34,207 nt of DNA from an uncultured Oscillospiraceae bacterium (GTDB lineage: Bacteria > Bacillota > Clostridia > Oscillospirales > Oscillospiraceae), in NCBI GenBank assembly GCA_934659445.1, contig CAKUHV010000004.1:1-34207 (forward strand), in the 5' to 3' direction. Numbering within the stretch: position 1 is the stretch's first letter; each line of letters starts with the position of its first letter. Of the stretch, positions 1 to 8,796 are shown in pieces. The translations under genes were made by a program, and so were the position numbers. Below the pieces are notes generated by a model that was given only the letters and a program-made list of their open reading frames with translations, was not told the DNA's origin and did not search any database.

Positions 1-1199
1 GTGGCAAGGCCGATCTGGTTGCCGTAGGAGGAGTAGCCCGCCGCCGCAGTCTGGCAGAGCTTCCGCTGGGGAAGCTTACCGGGCAGGGTCTCGCCGAGGG
101 GCCTGCGGGGGTCGCCGCAGCCGGTGACACGCATGGCCTGGTGGACATAGGCCCGGCCGGAGAGAGGGTCCCGGATGCAGCCGCCGATGCAGGTAGCCGC
201 ACCGCCGAAGGGCTCGATCTCCGTGGGGTGGTTGTGGGTCTCGTTTTTGAACATGAGCAGCCAATCCTGCTTCTCCCCGTCCACTTCGGCGGGCACATGG
301 ATGGAACAGGCGTTGATCTCCTCGCTCTCGTCCAGCTCGGGCAGCAGGCCCCGCTTTTTCAGGGTCTTGGCGCCGATGGTGGCCATATCCATCAGGGTCT
401 GGGGGCGCTGAGCGGCCCGCTCCACGCCATAGACCTCCTCCCGGGCGGCCAGATACCGCTCATAGGCCCCCTGGATCTCCTGATCGTCAATCTCAATGCG
501 GTCCAGGTGAGTCGAGAAGGTAGTGTGGCGGCAGTGGTCAGACCAGTAGGTGTCCACCACCCGCACCTCGGTAATGGTGGGCTGGCGGCCCTCCTCCCGG
601 AAGTAGGACTGCAGGAACTCCAGATCGTCCAGGTCCATGGCCAGACCGTAATCCTCCAGGAAGCCCTCCAGCTCCTGGCGGTCCAGCTGGGTAAAGCCCT
701 CCAGCACCTTGACGGGGGCGGGCTCCGGGTGGACGGTCCTCAGGGTCTCCGGCCTGTCCATGGCGGCAAGGCGGCTCTCCACGGGGTTGATGACGGAGCT
801 CTGGATCGTCTCCGCGTCCTTTTCCTCCAGCTTGCCGTACACGGCGTACACCCTGGCAGTGGCCACCAGGGGGCGCTCCCCCCCGGAGATAAACTGGATG
901 CACTGGGCGGCGGAGTCCGCCCGCTGGTCGAACTGGCCGGGCAGATACTCCACGGCGAACACCAGAGCTGCCCCGTCGGCGTTCACCTCCTCAGACACAT
1001 CGTCCAGCTGGGGCTCGGAGAACACGGTGCGCTTCGCCGTCTCCAGCAGGTCGGGGCTGACGCCCTCTACATCGTAGCGGTTGATGACCCGCACCTTCTC
1101 TACCCCGGTCAGGTGGTACAGGGTGCGCAGCTGCTCCGCCATGTCCTGCGCCTCGGCGGCAAAGGGGGGCTTTTTTTCCACATAGACTCGGTAGACCAT
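1..1199 (-). CDS. purL: Phosphoribosylformylglycinamidine synthase, single-chain type (3' end off window)
   Basis: Converts FGAR to FGAM using glutamine and ATP, a step of purine synthesis before AIR. My reading of the minus strand from the ATG at 1199 gives 399 uninterrupted codons running off the left edge. The motif WSDHCRHTTF lies at about residues 219-228 and NETHNHPTEIEPFGG at about 319-333; both are hallmarks of PurL ATP/substrate-binding regions. The long N-terminal section before the first motif (about 215 residues) fits the long clostridial one-chain enzyme (usually about 1,240 aa with PurS-like and glutaminase parts), but the C-terminal glutaminase is not visible. The start codon directly abuts the purD stop (TGA then ATG with no gap), so translation is probably coupled. 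It is the last visible gene of the purine operon. Confidence 0.95.
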   Translation of the reverse strand, partial: MVYRVYVEKKPPFAAEAQDMAEQLRTLYHLTGVEKVRVINRYDVEGVSPDLLETAKRTVFSEPQLDDVSEEVNADGAALVFAVEYLPGQFDQRADSAAQCIQFISGGERPLVATARVYAVYGKLEEKDAETIQSSVINPVESRLAAMDRPETLRTVHPEPAPVKVLEGFTQLDRQELEGFLEDYGLAMDLDDLEFLQSYFREEGRQPTITEVRVVDTYWSDHCRHTTFSTHLDRIEIDDQEIQGAYERYLAAREEVYGVERAAQRPQTLMDMATIGAKTLKKRGLLPELDESEEINACSIHVPAEVDGEKQDWLLMFKNETHNHPTEIEPFGGAATCIGGCIRDPLSGRAYVHQAMRVTGCGDPRRPLGETLPGKLPQRKLCQTAAAGYSSYGNQIGLA

Positions 1200-2474
1200 T
1201 CAGTTCTCCTCCCCGGCGGCCAGCGCGCGCCGGCCAATGTCCTTTCTGCAGTAGGCGTTTTCAAAATGCACCTTGGCGGCCTGACGATAGGCCTCGTCCA
1301 CCGCCTGCCTCAGGGTGTCCCCCACGGCGGTGACGCCAAGGACCCGTCCCCCGGCGGTAAGGGGGATATTGTCGGCGCTGCGCTTGACCCCGGCGCAGTA
1401 CAGCCGGCCGGTAAAGCCGTCGTCCACCGTGATGGGAAAGCCCGTCTCATACTTCTGGGGATAGCCGTCGCTGGCCAGCACCACGCAGCAGGCATGTTTG
1501 TCATAGAACTCCACCGGACAGTCGGCCAGACGCTCCTCCTCTACCGCCTGCATCACCTCCAGCAGGTCGGTCTTCAGCAGGGGCAGCACCACCTGAGTTT
1601 CCGGATCGCCGAAGCGGCAGTTATACTCGATGACCTTGGGGCCGCTTCTGGTCAGCATCAGGCCGAAGTACAGGCAGCCCTTGAAGGGGCGGCCCTCCGC
1701 CTGCATGGCCCGGATGGTGGGCAGGAAGATGGTGTCCATGCACTCCTGGGCGATCTCCGGGGTGTAATAGGGGTTGGGGGCCACGGTGCCCATGCCGCCG
1801 GTGTTCAGGCCCTGATCCCCGTCGCGGGCCCGCTTGTGGTCCATGGAGGACACCATGGGTACCACGGTCTTGCCATCGGTAAAGGACAGGACGGAGACCT
1901 CCGGCCCCTCCATAAACTCCTCGATGACCACCCGGCTGCCCGACTCGCCGAACACCTTATCCTCCATCATGGAGTGGACAGCGTTCAGGGCCTCCTGCCG
2001 GGTCATGCACACCAGAGCGCCCTTGCCCAGGGCCAGTCCGTCGGCCTTGACCACAATGGGGATGGGGGCGTCGGCCAGATAGGCCAGCGCCTTGGCCGCG
2101 TCGTCAAACACCCGGTAGTCCGCTGTGGGGATGTGGTATTTGTGCATCAGATCCTTGGAGAACACCTTGCTGCCCTCGATGGCCGCGGCCCTGGCGTCGG
2201 GGCCGAAGCAGGGAAAGCCCGCCGCGTGCAGGGCATCCACCGCCCCCAGCACAAGGGGGTCGTCCGGAGCCACCACCACGAAGTCGGCCCGGCAGTCCCG
2301 GGCGGCCTGTACCACAGCGGGGATGTCCTTTACGTTGCCGGGGAGACACACAGCCTGCCCCGCCATCCCCCCGTTGCCGGGAAAGGCGAACAGGCGGGTG
2401 ACTTTGGGGCTCTCCGCCAGCTTCTGGAGAATGGCGTGCTCCCGTCCGCCGGAGCCAATGACCAGTACGTTCAT
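1200..2474 (-). CDS. purD: Phosphoribosylamine-glycine ligase (GAR synthetase)
   Basis: Joins glycine to phosphoribosylamine with ATP to give GAR, the second step of de novo purine synthesis. The 424-residue length is normal for the family. The N-terminus MNVLVIGSGGREHAI is the classic PurD dinucleotide-like opening. NTGGMGT (about residues 221-227) and YNCRFGDPETQ (about 278-288) are the conserved ATP-grasp and substrate motifs. The ATG at 2474 is preceded by AAGGAGG seven bases upstream. The gene lies 28 bases downstream of the purH stop and touches the purL start. No internal damage is seen. Confidence 0.97.
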   Translation of the reverse strand: MNVLVIGSGGREHAILQKLAESPKVTRLFAFPGNGGMAGQAVCLPGNVKDIPAVVQAARDCRADFVVVAPDDPLVLGAVDALHAAGFPCFGPDARAAAIEGSKVFSKDLMHKYHIPTADYRVFDDAAKALAYLADAPIPIVVKADGLALGKGALVCMTRQEALNAVHSMMEDKVFGESGSRVVIEEFMEGPEVSVLSFTDGKTVVPMVSSMDHKRARDGDQGLNTGGMGTVAPNPYYTPEIAQECMDTIFLPTIRAMQAEGRPFKGCLYFGLMLTRSGPKVIEYNCRFGDPETQVVLPLLKTDLLEVMQAVEEERLADCPVEFYDKHACCVVLASDGYPQKYETGFPITVDDGFTGRLYCAGVKRSADNIPLTAGGRVLGVTAVGDTLRQAVDEAYRQAAKVHFENAYCRKDIGRRALAAGEEN

Positions 2475-2502
2475 AAAAAGGCCTCCTTGTCAAGCAATGG
2501 CA

Positions 2503-3681
2503 TCAATGGTGGAACAGCCGCACCCCGGTGAAGGACATGACGATACCGTATCGGTCGGCGGTTTCGATCACGTTGTCGTCCCGGATGGAGCCGCCGGGCT
2601 GCACGATGAACTCGGCGCCCGAGCGTTTGGCCCGCTGCACGTTGTCGCCGAAGGGGAAGAAGGCGTCGCTGCCCACGGTGAGCCCCCGCTGAGTGGCGAT
2701 CCAGGCCCGCTTTTCCAGCCGGGTGAGGACGGGGGGCTTGACCAGAAAGATTCTGCGCCACGCCCCCCGGGTCAGCAGCGACTCGTACTCCTCCGACAGA
2801 TAGATGTCGATGGCGTTGTCACGCTCCGGGCGGCTCAGCTCGGGGAGAAATTGCAGAGCCAGCGTCTTTGGGTGCTGCCGCAGATACCAGCTGTCCGCCT
2901 TGTCCCCCGCCAGACGGGTGCAGTGGATGCGGCTCTGCTGGCCGGCGCCCACGCCGATGGCCTGTCCGTCCTTCACAAAGCATACGGAGTTGGACTGGGT
3001 GTATTTCAGGGTGATCATGGCCACCAGCATGTCCATCCGGGCGGCCCGGGGCAGCTGCTTGTTTTCGGTGACGATGTTCAGCAGCATCTTCTCCCGGATG
3101 GCGCAGTCGTTGCGCCGCTGCTGAAAGGTCAGGCCGAATACGTCCTTTTCCTCCGTCAGGGCGGGGACGTAGTCCGGGTCGATCTGCACCACGTTGTAAT
3201 TGCCCCGCTTCTTGGTTCTGAGGATGGCCAGCGCCTCGTCCGTATAGCCCGGGGCGATGATGCCGTCGGACACCTCGTTTTTCAGATAGGCGGCGGTGGC
3301 GCCGTCGCAGACATCGGACAGGGCGGCCCAGTCGCCGTAAGAGCACAGCCGGTCGGCCCCCCGGGCCCGGATATAGGCGGTGGCAATGGGGGACAGGGGG
3401 GCGTCCTCCTCCACAAAGTAGATCCTCCGGTCCACCTCCGTCAGGGGGACGGCCAGAGCCGCCCCGGCGGGGGAGACGTGCTTGAAGCTGGCGGCGGCGG
3501 GCTGTCCCGTGGCCTCCTTCAGCTCCTTCACCAGCTGCCAGGAGTTCATGGCGTCCAGCAGGTTGATATACCCCGGCCGACCGTTGAGCACGGAGATGGG
3601 CAGGTCGCCGCCGTCCTTCATGAACACCTTCGCGGGCTTCTGGTTGGGATTGCAGCCGTATTTCAGTTCCAGTTCCTTCAT
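2503..3681 (-). CDS. purH: AICAR formyltransferase, stand-alone (PurH lacking the IMP cyclohydrolase domain)
   Basis: Transfers a formyl group from 10-formyl-THF to AICAR (ZMP), giving FAICAR. The protein is 392 aa, much shorter than the usual bifunctional PurH of about 510-530 aa. It begins almost directly in the transformylase half: FKHVSPAGAA at about residues 66-75 contains the Lys-His pair (K67, H68) expected in the active site. The MGS-like N-terminal cyclohydrolase domain is absent. The missing activity is supplied by the gene immediately upstream (3686-4321), four bases away, so the two make a split PurH. The Shine-Dalgarno (GGGGGA) is weaker than its neighbours', which suggests coupling to the upstream gene. 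Its substrate ZMP belongs to the ligand family sensed by the riboswitch at the head of this operon. Confidence 0.92.
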   Translation of the reverse strand: MKELELKYGCNPNQKPAKVFMKDGGDLPISVLNGRPGYINLLDAMNSWQLVKELKEATGQPAAASFKHVSPAGAALAVPLTEVDRRIYFVEEDAPLSPIATAYIRARGADRLCSYGDWAALSDVCDGATAAYLKNEVSDGIIAPGYTDEALAILRTKKRGNYNVVQIDPDYVPALTEEKDVFGLTFQQRRNDCAIREKMLLNIVTENKQLPRAARMDMLVAMITLKYTQSNSVCFVKDGQAIGVGAGQQSRIHCTRLAGDKADSWYLRQHPKTLALQFLPELSRPERDNAIDIYLSEEYESLLTRGAWRRIFLVKPPVLTRLEKRAWIATQRGLTVGSDAFFPFGDNVQRAKRSGAEFIVQPGGSIRDDNVIETADRYGIVMSFTGVRLFHH

Positions 3682-3685
3682 GGTA

Positions 3686-4321
3686 TCAGTCCCCCAGATT
3701 TTTATTGAACAGCGTCACTCTGCCGCCCACGTTGGCGTACAGGGCTACCTTGTTGTCCCCGTTCAGGGCGGCCCACACCTGCTCCGGCTCCGGCACGGTG
3801 ACGGGGATGGGCTCTCCCGCGAAGGAGGGCAGGGGGTCGCCGGGTCCCTGATAGGTGCTGATGAAATAGCCCCGGCCCGGATCGCACCCCTCGTAGGAGA
3901 AGAACTGCCGCTGGCAGCGGCCGTCCAGCCCCCGCTTCAGAATGGACAGTTCAAAGCTGCCGTCCGGGCGGAGCAGGGCGGAGATCCGGGGGGTGTAGTT
4001 GGGGGCGTCGGGCTCGAACTCCCGGCTCATAAGGGCCCGGCGGAAGCAGCCCGCGTCCCGGATGGTATCCGTCTGGTCGCCGTTGGTGACGATCAGCTTG
4101 TCCCCCATGGCGCGCACGGGGTGGTAGATGATCAGGCTGGGGTCCTCCAGCCTGCCGGGGTCGTGGGCCTGAGTCCGGATGCCGTCCTCCGTCAGGGCGA
4201 ACACCCGGTTGCGGCTGTTGGCGCTGCGGCCCATGATGAAGTAATAGACCCGGTCATGGCCAGCCACGATGCCCCGGCCGGGGTAGGGGTTGCTGCGCAG
4301 CAGCTCCAGCAGATCAGTCAT
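3686..4321 (-). CDS. IMP cyclohydrolase, PurO-like stand-alone enzyme
   Basis: Likely closes FAICAR to IMP, the last step of the pathway. The 211-aa product shows features I associate with the PurO/IMP_cyclohyd family, including NPYPGRGI near the N-terminus, YYFIMGRSANSRNRVF at about residues 27-42 and a conserved YHPVR further on. This family is best known from archaea and is unrelated to the PurH N-terminal domain. The assignment is backed by the adjacent short purH that lacks this activity. I chose the ATG at 4321 because AAGGAG sits about ten bases upstream. A GTG at 4330 in the same frame would be too close to that site. The 5' end overlaps the purN stop by eight bases. Confidence 0.88.
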   Translation of the reverse strand: MTDLLELLRSNPYPGRGIVAGHDRVYYFIMGRSANSRNRVFALTEDGIRTQAHDPGRLEDPSLIIYHPVRAMGDKLIVTNGDQTDTIRDAGCFRRALMSREFEPDAPNYTPRISALLRPDGSFELSILKRGLDGRCQRQFFSYEGCDPGRGYFISTYQGPGDPLPSFAGEPIPVTVPEPEQVWAALNGDNKVALYANVGGRVTLFNKNLGD

Positions 4322-4934
4322 TGCGGCCACTCTCCTTTTCTTCGTTGATGCGCCGGGCCGTCAGCTCCGCCGCCCGGGGCAGCAGGAGCCATTCCGCCTG
4401 CTCCATCACCCGGCGCTGAAGGGTCTCCGGCGTGTCCCCGGGCAGGACCTCCACCGCCTTTTGCAGCAGGATCTCGCCCCCGTCGGGGATCTCGTTTACA
4501 TAGTGAACGGTGGCCCCGGTGACCTTGACCCCGTAGTCCAGGGCGGCCCGGTGGACCTTCAGTCCGTACATCCCCCTTCCGCAGAAGGAGGGGATGAGGG
4601 AGGGGTGGATGTTCAGAATGCGCCGGGGCCAGCGGGCGGTAAATTCGCCGCTGAGGATGCCCAGAAAGCCCGCCAGCACGATCATATCCACCTGATGCTC
4701 CCCCAGCAGGCCGGACAGCTGCCGCTCAAATTCCTCGTTTCCAAGCTGCCGCCGGGGCAGAGTGAGGGCGGGCACGCCGGCCCCTTCCGCCCGCTGCAGG
4801 GCGTAGGCCCCGGGTACGTCGGACACCACCAAAACGATCTGCCCATGGAGCAGCTTGCCCGCACCTTGGGCGTCCAGCAGGGCCTGAAGGTTGGTGCCCC
4901 CCCCGGACACCAGCACAGCGATGCGGGTCAGCAC
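4314..4934 (-). CDS. purN: Phosphoribosylglycinamide formyltransferase (GAR transformylase)
   Basis: Formylates GAR with 10-formyl-THF to give FGAR. The product is 206 aa, a normal PurN length. It starts with the family signature LVSGGGTNLQALLDA and carries the GFLGILSGEF and NIHPSLIPSFCG segments (about residues 88-97 and 111-122), whose Asn-His-Pro and following region are the catalytic site of PurN. The start is GTG at 4934, reached from an AGGAG inside the end of purM. The GTG codon overlaps the purM stop (7-base overlap), indicating translational coupling. Confidence 0.95.
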   Translation of the reverse strand: MLTRIAVLVSGGGTNLQALLDAQGAGKLLHGQIVLVVSDVPGAYALQRAEGAGVPALTLPRRQLGNEEFERQLSGLLGEHQVDMIVLAGFLGILSGEFTARWPRRILNIHPSLIPSFCGRGMYGLKVHRAALDYGVKVTGATVHYVNEIPDGGEILLQKAVEVLPGDTPETLQRRVMEQAEWLLLPRAAELTARRINEEKESGRND

Positions 4935-5962
4935 AGGACCACCTTCTCCTGGCCGGTGACGATCTCGCCCACCGCGTAGGCATTGCAGCCCCCCGCCTTC
5001 AGGGCGGACAGGGCGGCGTCTGCGGTGTCACGGCTGACCACCATGGTCATGCCCACGCCCATGTTGTAGGTATTGAACATATCGTGCTCCGGGATGCTGC
5101 CCATGCGCTGGAGCAGGCCGAAGATGGCGGGGGTGCGGATGGCGGCCTTTTCGATCTTGGCGCACAGGCCGTCGGGGATGGCGCGGGGGATGTTCTCATA
5201 GAAGCCGCCGCCGGTGATGTGGCTGATGCCCCGCACCCGGGCTGCCTCCAGGGCGGCCAGAACGGGCTTGACGTAGATCACCGTGGGGGTCAGCAGGGCC
5301 TTGCCCAGGGTGGTGCCCAGCTCGTCACAGGTCTTGCCCAGGTCGGCGTGCTCCACGTCGAATACCTTGCGCACCAGAGAGTAGCCGTTGGAGTGCAGCC
5401 CGGAGGAGGGCAGGGCCAGCACCACGTCCCCGGTCTGCATGGTGCTGTGGTCCAGCACGCGGCTCTTGTCCACGATGCCCACAGAGAAGCCCGCCAGATC
5501 ATAGTCGTCGGGCTGCATGGTGCCGGGGTGCTCGGCGGTCTCGCCGCCGATGAGGGCACAGCCCGACTGGACGCAGCCCTCCGCCACGCCGGAGACCAGA
5601 GCGGCCACCTTCTCGGGGTCGTTCTTGCCGATGGCGATGTAGTCCAGGAAGAAGATGGGCTTGGCCCCGCAGCAGATGATGTCGTTGACGCACATGGCCA
5701 CGCAGTCGATGCCCACGGTGTCGTGCTTGTCCATCAGCTGGGCGATGCGCTGCTTGGTGCCCACGCCGTCGGTGCCGGAGACCAGCACCGGCTCCTTCAT
5801 CCCCGTCAGGTCGGGGGCGAACAGGCCGCCGAAGCCGCCCAGGTCGGACACCACGCCGGGGATCATGGTGCGCTGTACATGCTTCTTCATCAGGCGCACG
5901 CCCTCGTAGCCGGCGGTGATGTCCACCCCAGCGGCCCGGTAGCTCTCAGAAAAACTGCGCAT
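4928..5962 (-). CDS. purM: Phosphoribosylformylglycinamidine cyclo-ligase (AIR synthetase)
   Basis: Cyclises FGAM to AIR with ATP. The 344-aa protein begins MRSFSESYRAAGVDI and contains the PurM motifs VSGTDGVGTK, the FFLDYIA segment and IGGETAEHPG. The reading frame is open further upstream (to 6130), but that part overlaps purF in another frame. The ATG at 5962 has AAGGAG nine bases upstream, only one base separates it from the purF stop, and it matches the usual N-terminus, so I take it as the start. Confidence 0.96.
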   Translation of the reverse strand: MRSFSESYRAAGVDITAGYEGVRLMKKHVQRTMIPGVVSDLGGFGGLFAPDLTGMKEPVLVSGTDGVGTKQRIAQLMDKHDTVGIDCVAMCVNDIICCGAKPIFFLDYIAIGKNDPEKVAALVSGVAEGCVQSGCALIGGETAEHPGTMQPDDYDLAGFSVGIVDKSRVLDHSTMQTGDVVLALPSSGLHSNGYSLVRKVFDVEHADLGKTCDELGTTLGKALLTPTVIYVKPVLAALEAARVRGISHITGGGFYENIPRAIPDGLCAKIEKAAIRTPAIFGLLQRMGSIPEHDMFNTYNMGVGMTMVVSRDTADAALSALKAGGCNAYAVGEIVTGQEKVVLC

Positions 5963-5963
5963 G

Positions 5964-7421
5964 TTATTTCTCCTTTTCGCCGATCTTACATTCAAAGCGG
6001 TCTTTGCCGCCGCCCTGGGGGATGGCGGTGGGGTAGCCGCCGCCGAAGCAGGCGGTGCAGAAGCCGCACTCCGTGTTGTCCGCCAGCTTGACCACATTCT
6101 CCAGACTGAGATAGCCCAGAGAGTCCACACCGATGATCTTGGCGATCTCCTCCACCGTGTGGTGGTTGGCGATCAGATTCTCCTTGCTGTCGATGTCGGT
6201 GCCGTAGTAGCACTCGGATACGAAGGGGGGCGCGCTGACCCGCATGTGGATCTCCTTGGCCCCCGCCCGGCGAAGCAGGTCGATGGTGCGGCGGCAGGTG
6301 GTGCCCCGGACGATGGAGTCGTCGATCAGCACCACCCGCTTGCCCTCCACCACGGAGCGCACGGGGTTGAGCTTGATGTTCACGTCGTTCTCCCGCATGG
6401 TCTGGGTGGGGGCGATGAAGGTGCGGCCGATGTATTTGTTTTTGATAAAGCCCATGCCATAGGGGATGCCGCTCTGCCGGGCGTAGCCCAGGGCGGCATC
6501 CAGCCCGGAGTCGGGCACCCCCACCACCACATCCGCCTGCACCGGGTGCTCCAGGGCCAGAAAGGCCCCCGCCCGCTGGCGGGCCACATGGACGGAACTG
6601 CCGTCGATGACGGAGTCGGGCCGGGCGAAATAGATGAACTCAAAGACGCACAGGCTGCGGGGGGCCTTGCCGCAGTGAGCGGTCAGGCTCTTGATGCCGT
6701 TTTTGTCCACGACCACGATCTCCCCCGGGCGGACGTCCCGCTCAAATCTGGCACCGATGGCGTCCAGAGCACAGCTCTCGGAGGCGAACACCACCGCCCC
6801 GTCCTTCATCCGGCCCATGCACAGGGGGCGGAAGCCGTGGGGGTCCCGGGCGGCGATGAGCTTGGTGGGGGAGGAAATGACAAGGGAGTAGGCCCCCTCG
6901 ATGCGGTCCATGGCGGCGCTCACCGCCGCTTCGATGGAGGGGGCGCTCAGCCGCTCCTGAACGATGATATAGGCGATGACCTCGGTGTCCGTGGTGGTCT
7001 GGAAGATGGAGCCGCGGCTCTCCAGCTCCCGGCGCAGCTCGTGGGAGTTGGTCAGGTTGCCGTTGTGGGCCAGGGCCATGCGGCCCTTGTAGTGGTTGAC
7101 CAGAATGGGCTGCACATTGCGCTTGTTGTCGCTGCCGGTGGTGCCGTAGCGCACATGGCCCACGGCGATGTTCCCGCCGCCCAGCGCCTTCAGCCGGCCC
7201 TGAGAGAACACCTCGCTCACCAGTCCCACGTCCCGGTAAGAGGTGAATACGCCGTCGTCATTGACCACGATGCCGGCGCTCTCCTGCCCCCGGTGCTGCA
7301 GGGAGTAAAGGGCATAGTAGGCCAGAGAGGCCACGTCCGCCGTTTCCTGGGAGTAGATGCCGAACACGCCGCACTCCTCATGGAGGTGGCGGTCAGTGTG
7401 GTTCATCTCAGTGTTCATCAT
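5964..7421 (-). CDS. purF: Amidophosphoribosyltransferase (glutamine PRPP amidotransferase)
   Basis: First committed step of purine synthesis: PRPP plus glutamine gives phosphoribosylamine. The 485-aa protein has the class II glutaminase N-terminus EECGVFGIYS, whose Cys becomes the nucleophile after propeptide removal. The PRPP loop VVLIDDSIVRGTT lies in the C-terminal half. A C-terminal CGFCTACFGG cluster resembles the Fe-S cysteines of the Bacillus-type enzyme. GAGGAG upstream supports the ATG at 7421 (or the adjacent one at 7418). An in-frame ATG at 7406 would leave an 11-residue propeptide as in B. subtilis but has no good ribosome site. The 5' end overlaps purC by 14 bases. Confidence 0.96.
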   Translation of the reverse strand: MMNTEMNHTDRHLHEECGVFGIYSQETADVASLAYYALYSLQHRGQESAGIVVNDDGVFTSYRDVGLVSEVFSQGRLKALGGGNIAVGHVRYGTTGSDNKRNVQPILVNHYKGRMALAHNGNLTNSHELRRELESRGSIFQTTTDTEVIAYIIVQERLSAPSIEAAVSAAMDRIEGAYSLVISSPTKLIAARDPHGFRPLCMGRMKDGAVVFASESCALDAIGARFERDVRPGEIVVVDKNGIKSLTAHCGKAPRSLCVFEFIYFARPDSVIDGSSVHVARQRAGAFLALEHPVQADVVVGVPDSGLDAALGYARQSGIPYGMGFIKNKYIGRTFIAPTQTMRENDVNIKLNPVRSVVEGKRVVLIDDSIVRGTTCRRTIDLLRRAGAKEIHMRVSAPPFVSECYYGTDIDSKENLIANHHTVEEIAKIIGVDSLGYLSLENVVKLADNTECGFCTACFGGGYPTAIPQGGGKDRFECKIGEKEK

Positions 7422-8127
7422 GGGCCAGCAGTCTCCTCATGACCTCGGCATAGGCGTCCTCAACGCCGCCCAGGTCCCGGCGGAAGCGGTCCTTGTCCAG
7501 CTTCTCCCCGGTCTTGGCGTCCCACAGGCGGCAGGTGTCAGGGCTGATCTCGTCAGCCAGGACGATGGTGCCGTCGGCGGTCTTGCCGAACTCCAGCTTG
7601 AAGTCCACCAGGGTCACGCCGCACTCGCCCCAGAAAGCCTTCAGGGCATCGTTCACGGCGAAGGCGTACTTCTTGATCAGCTCGATCTCCTCCCAGGTGG
7701 CCAGCTTCAGGGCCACGGCGTGGTAGGCGTTCATCAGGGGGTCGTGCAGGTCGTCGTTCTTATAGGAGAACTCGATGGTGGGCTCGTCAAAGACGATGCC
7801 CTCCTCCACGCCGTAGCGGGAGGCGAAGTGGCCGGCGGAGATGTTCCGGATGATGACCTCCAGGGGCACGATGGATACCTTTTTCACCACGGTGTCCCGC
7901 TCGCTCAGCTCCTTCACGAAGTGGGTGGGGATGCCGGTCTTCTCCATCCGTTCCATCAGGCGGTTGGTCATCTGGTTGTTGATGACCCCCTTGCCCACGA
8001 TGGTGCCCTTCTTGGCGCCGTCGAAGGCGGTGGCGTCGTCCTTGTAGGACACGATCACCAGTTCGGGGTCGTCGGTGGCGTAGACCTTCTTGGCCTTTCC
8101 TTCGTACAGCTGCTCGCGCTTTTCCAT
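7408..8127 (-). CDS. purC: SAICAR synthetase (phosphoribosylaminoimidazole-succinocarboxamide synthase)
   Basis: Ligates aspartate to CAIR with ATP to form SAICAR. The 239-aa product starts MEKREQLYEGKAKKVY, the typical PurC opening, and contains RNISAGHFASRYG and LADEISPDTCRLWD, both family motifs. The ATG at 8127 has AAAGGAG eight bases upstream; an in-frame ATG at 8148 lies on the wrong side of that site, so I rejected it. It sits between purE (76-base gap) and purF (overlap). Confidence 0.97.
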   Translation of the reverse strand: MEKREQLYEGKAKKVYATDDPELVIVSYKDDATAFDGAKKGTIVGKGVINNQMTNRLMERMEKTGIPTHFVKELSERDTVVKKVSIVPLEVIIRNISAGHFASRYGVEEGIVFDEPTIEFSYKNDDLHDPLMNAYHAVALKLATWEEIELIKKYAFAVNDALKAFWGECGVTLVDFKLEFGKTADGTIVLADEISPDTCRLWDAKTGEKLDKDRFRRDLGGVEDAYAEVMRRLLAHDEH

Positions 8128-8203
8128 GTTCAGCACTCCTTTTTTCAATGAGATGTGTGTTCCGTATGTTCAGCCCGTCCGCCCGGCGGGCGCTGTAGGC
8201 GTG

Positions 8204-8701
8204 TTACTGCTGCCGGTATTTCTCCATGACCTCCCGGTCACGGGCCAGCACCTGCTCCGTCTCCCTCCTGCGGGCCTGCTCCAGCTTTTCCGCCAGCTCC
8301 GGCTCGCTCAGGGCCAGGATCTCCACCGCCAGAATGGCGGCGTTCTTGGCCCCGTCGATGGCTACGGTGGCCACGGGGATGCCGCTGGGCATCATCACCG
8401 TGGACAGAAGGGCGTCCATGCCGTCCAAATTGGTGGACTTGCAGGGGATACCGATCACCGGCAGGGTGGTGTTGGCGGCCAGAGCCCCGGCCAGATGGGC
8501 GGCCATACCCGCCGCGGCGATCAAAACAGAAAAACCGCTCGCCCGTGCGCCCGCGGCAAACTCTCTTGCCTGATCCGGACAACGGTGAGCGGATAAAACT
8601 CTGACTTCATAGGGCACGCCATACTGCTGCAATACCCCGATGGCCTTTTCCACCACGGGCAGATCGCTGGCGCTTCCCATCACGACTCCGACTTTACGCA
8701 T
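8204..8701 (-). CDS. purE: 5-(carboxyamino)imidazole ribonucleotide mutase / AIR carboxylase catalytic subunit
   Basis: Produces CAIR. The 165-aa protein begins MRKVGVVMGSASDLPV and has the active-site SAHRCPDQ (about residues 41-48) and AAAGMAAHLAG motifs of class I PurE. Class I enzymes normally use N5-CAIR made by PurK. No purK is present in the window, so PurK is either elsewhere or the enzyme acts on AIR and CO2. The ATG at 8701 is preceded by AAAGGAG; the frame runs on to 8776 but that lies in the riboswitch/terminator leader. It is the first gene of the purine operon. Confidence 0.96.
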   Translation of the reverse strand: MRKVGVVMGSASDLPVVEKAIGVLQQYGVPYEVRVLSAHRCPDQAREFAAGARASGFSVLIAAAGMAAHLAGALAANTTLPVIGIPCKSTNLDGMDALLSTVMMPSGIPVATVAIDGAKNAAILAVEILALSEPELAEKLEQARRRETEQVLARDREVMEKYRQQ

Positions 8702-8741
8702 AAACAATGCTCTCCTTTCCTTTGCGGCGCCCCGCGGGGCG

Positions 8742-8796
8742 AAAACAAAAGGGCAAACCAACCCCAGCAATCTCAATTGTCAGGTTCGGTCTGCCC
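8742..8796 (-). terminator. Intrinsic terminator forming the ZTP riboswitch expression platform
   Basis: On the minus strand GGGCAGACC followed by AACC (8796-8783) pairs with GGTTGGTTTGCCC (8763-8751), allowing one bulged base, and is followed by TTTTGTTTT (8750-8742). The first five bases of the 5' arm (GGGCA) are also the last conserved bases of the aptamer, so aptamer and terminator cannot both form fully. This is the arrangement expected of a ligand-activated (ON) transcriptional switch. It lies 41 bases before purE. Confidence 0.88.

Noticed and set aside
141-2531. A 796-codon open frame on the plus strand opposite purD and purL
   Set aside because: It is a GC-driven shadow of minus-strand genes with convincing family motifs; its translation is rich in Gly, His, Leu and Val without any domain. 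The same applies to other long plus-strand frames up to 17.9 kb, such as 13524-15650 and 15792-17969.
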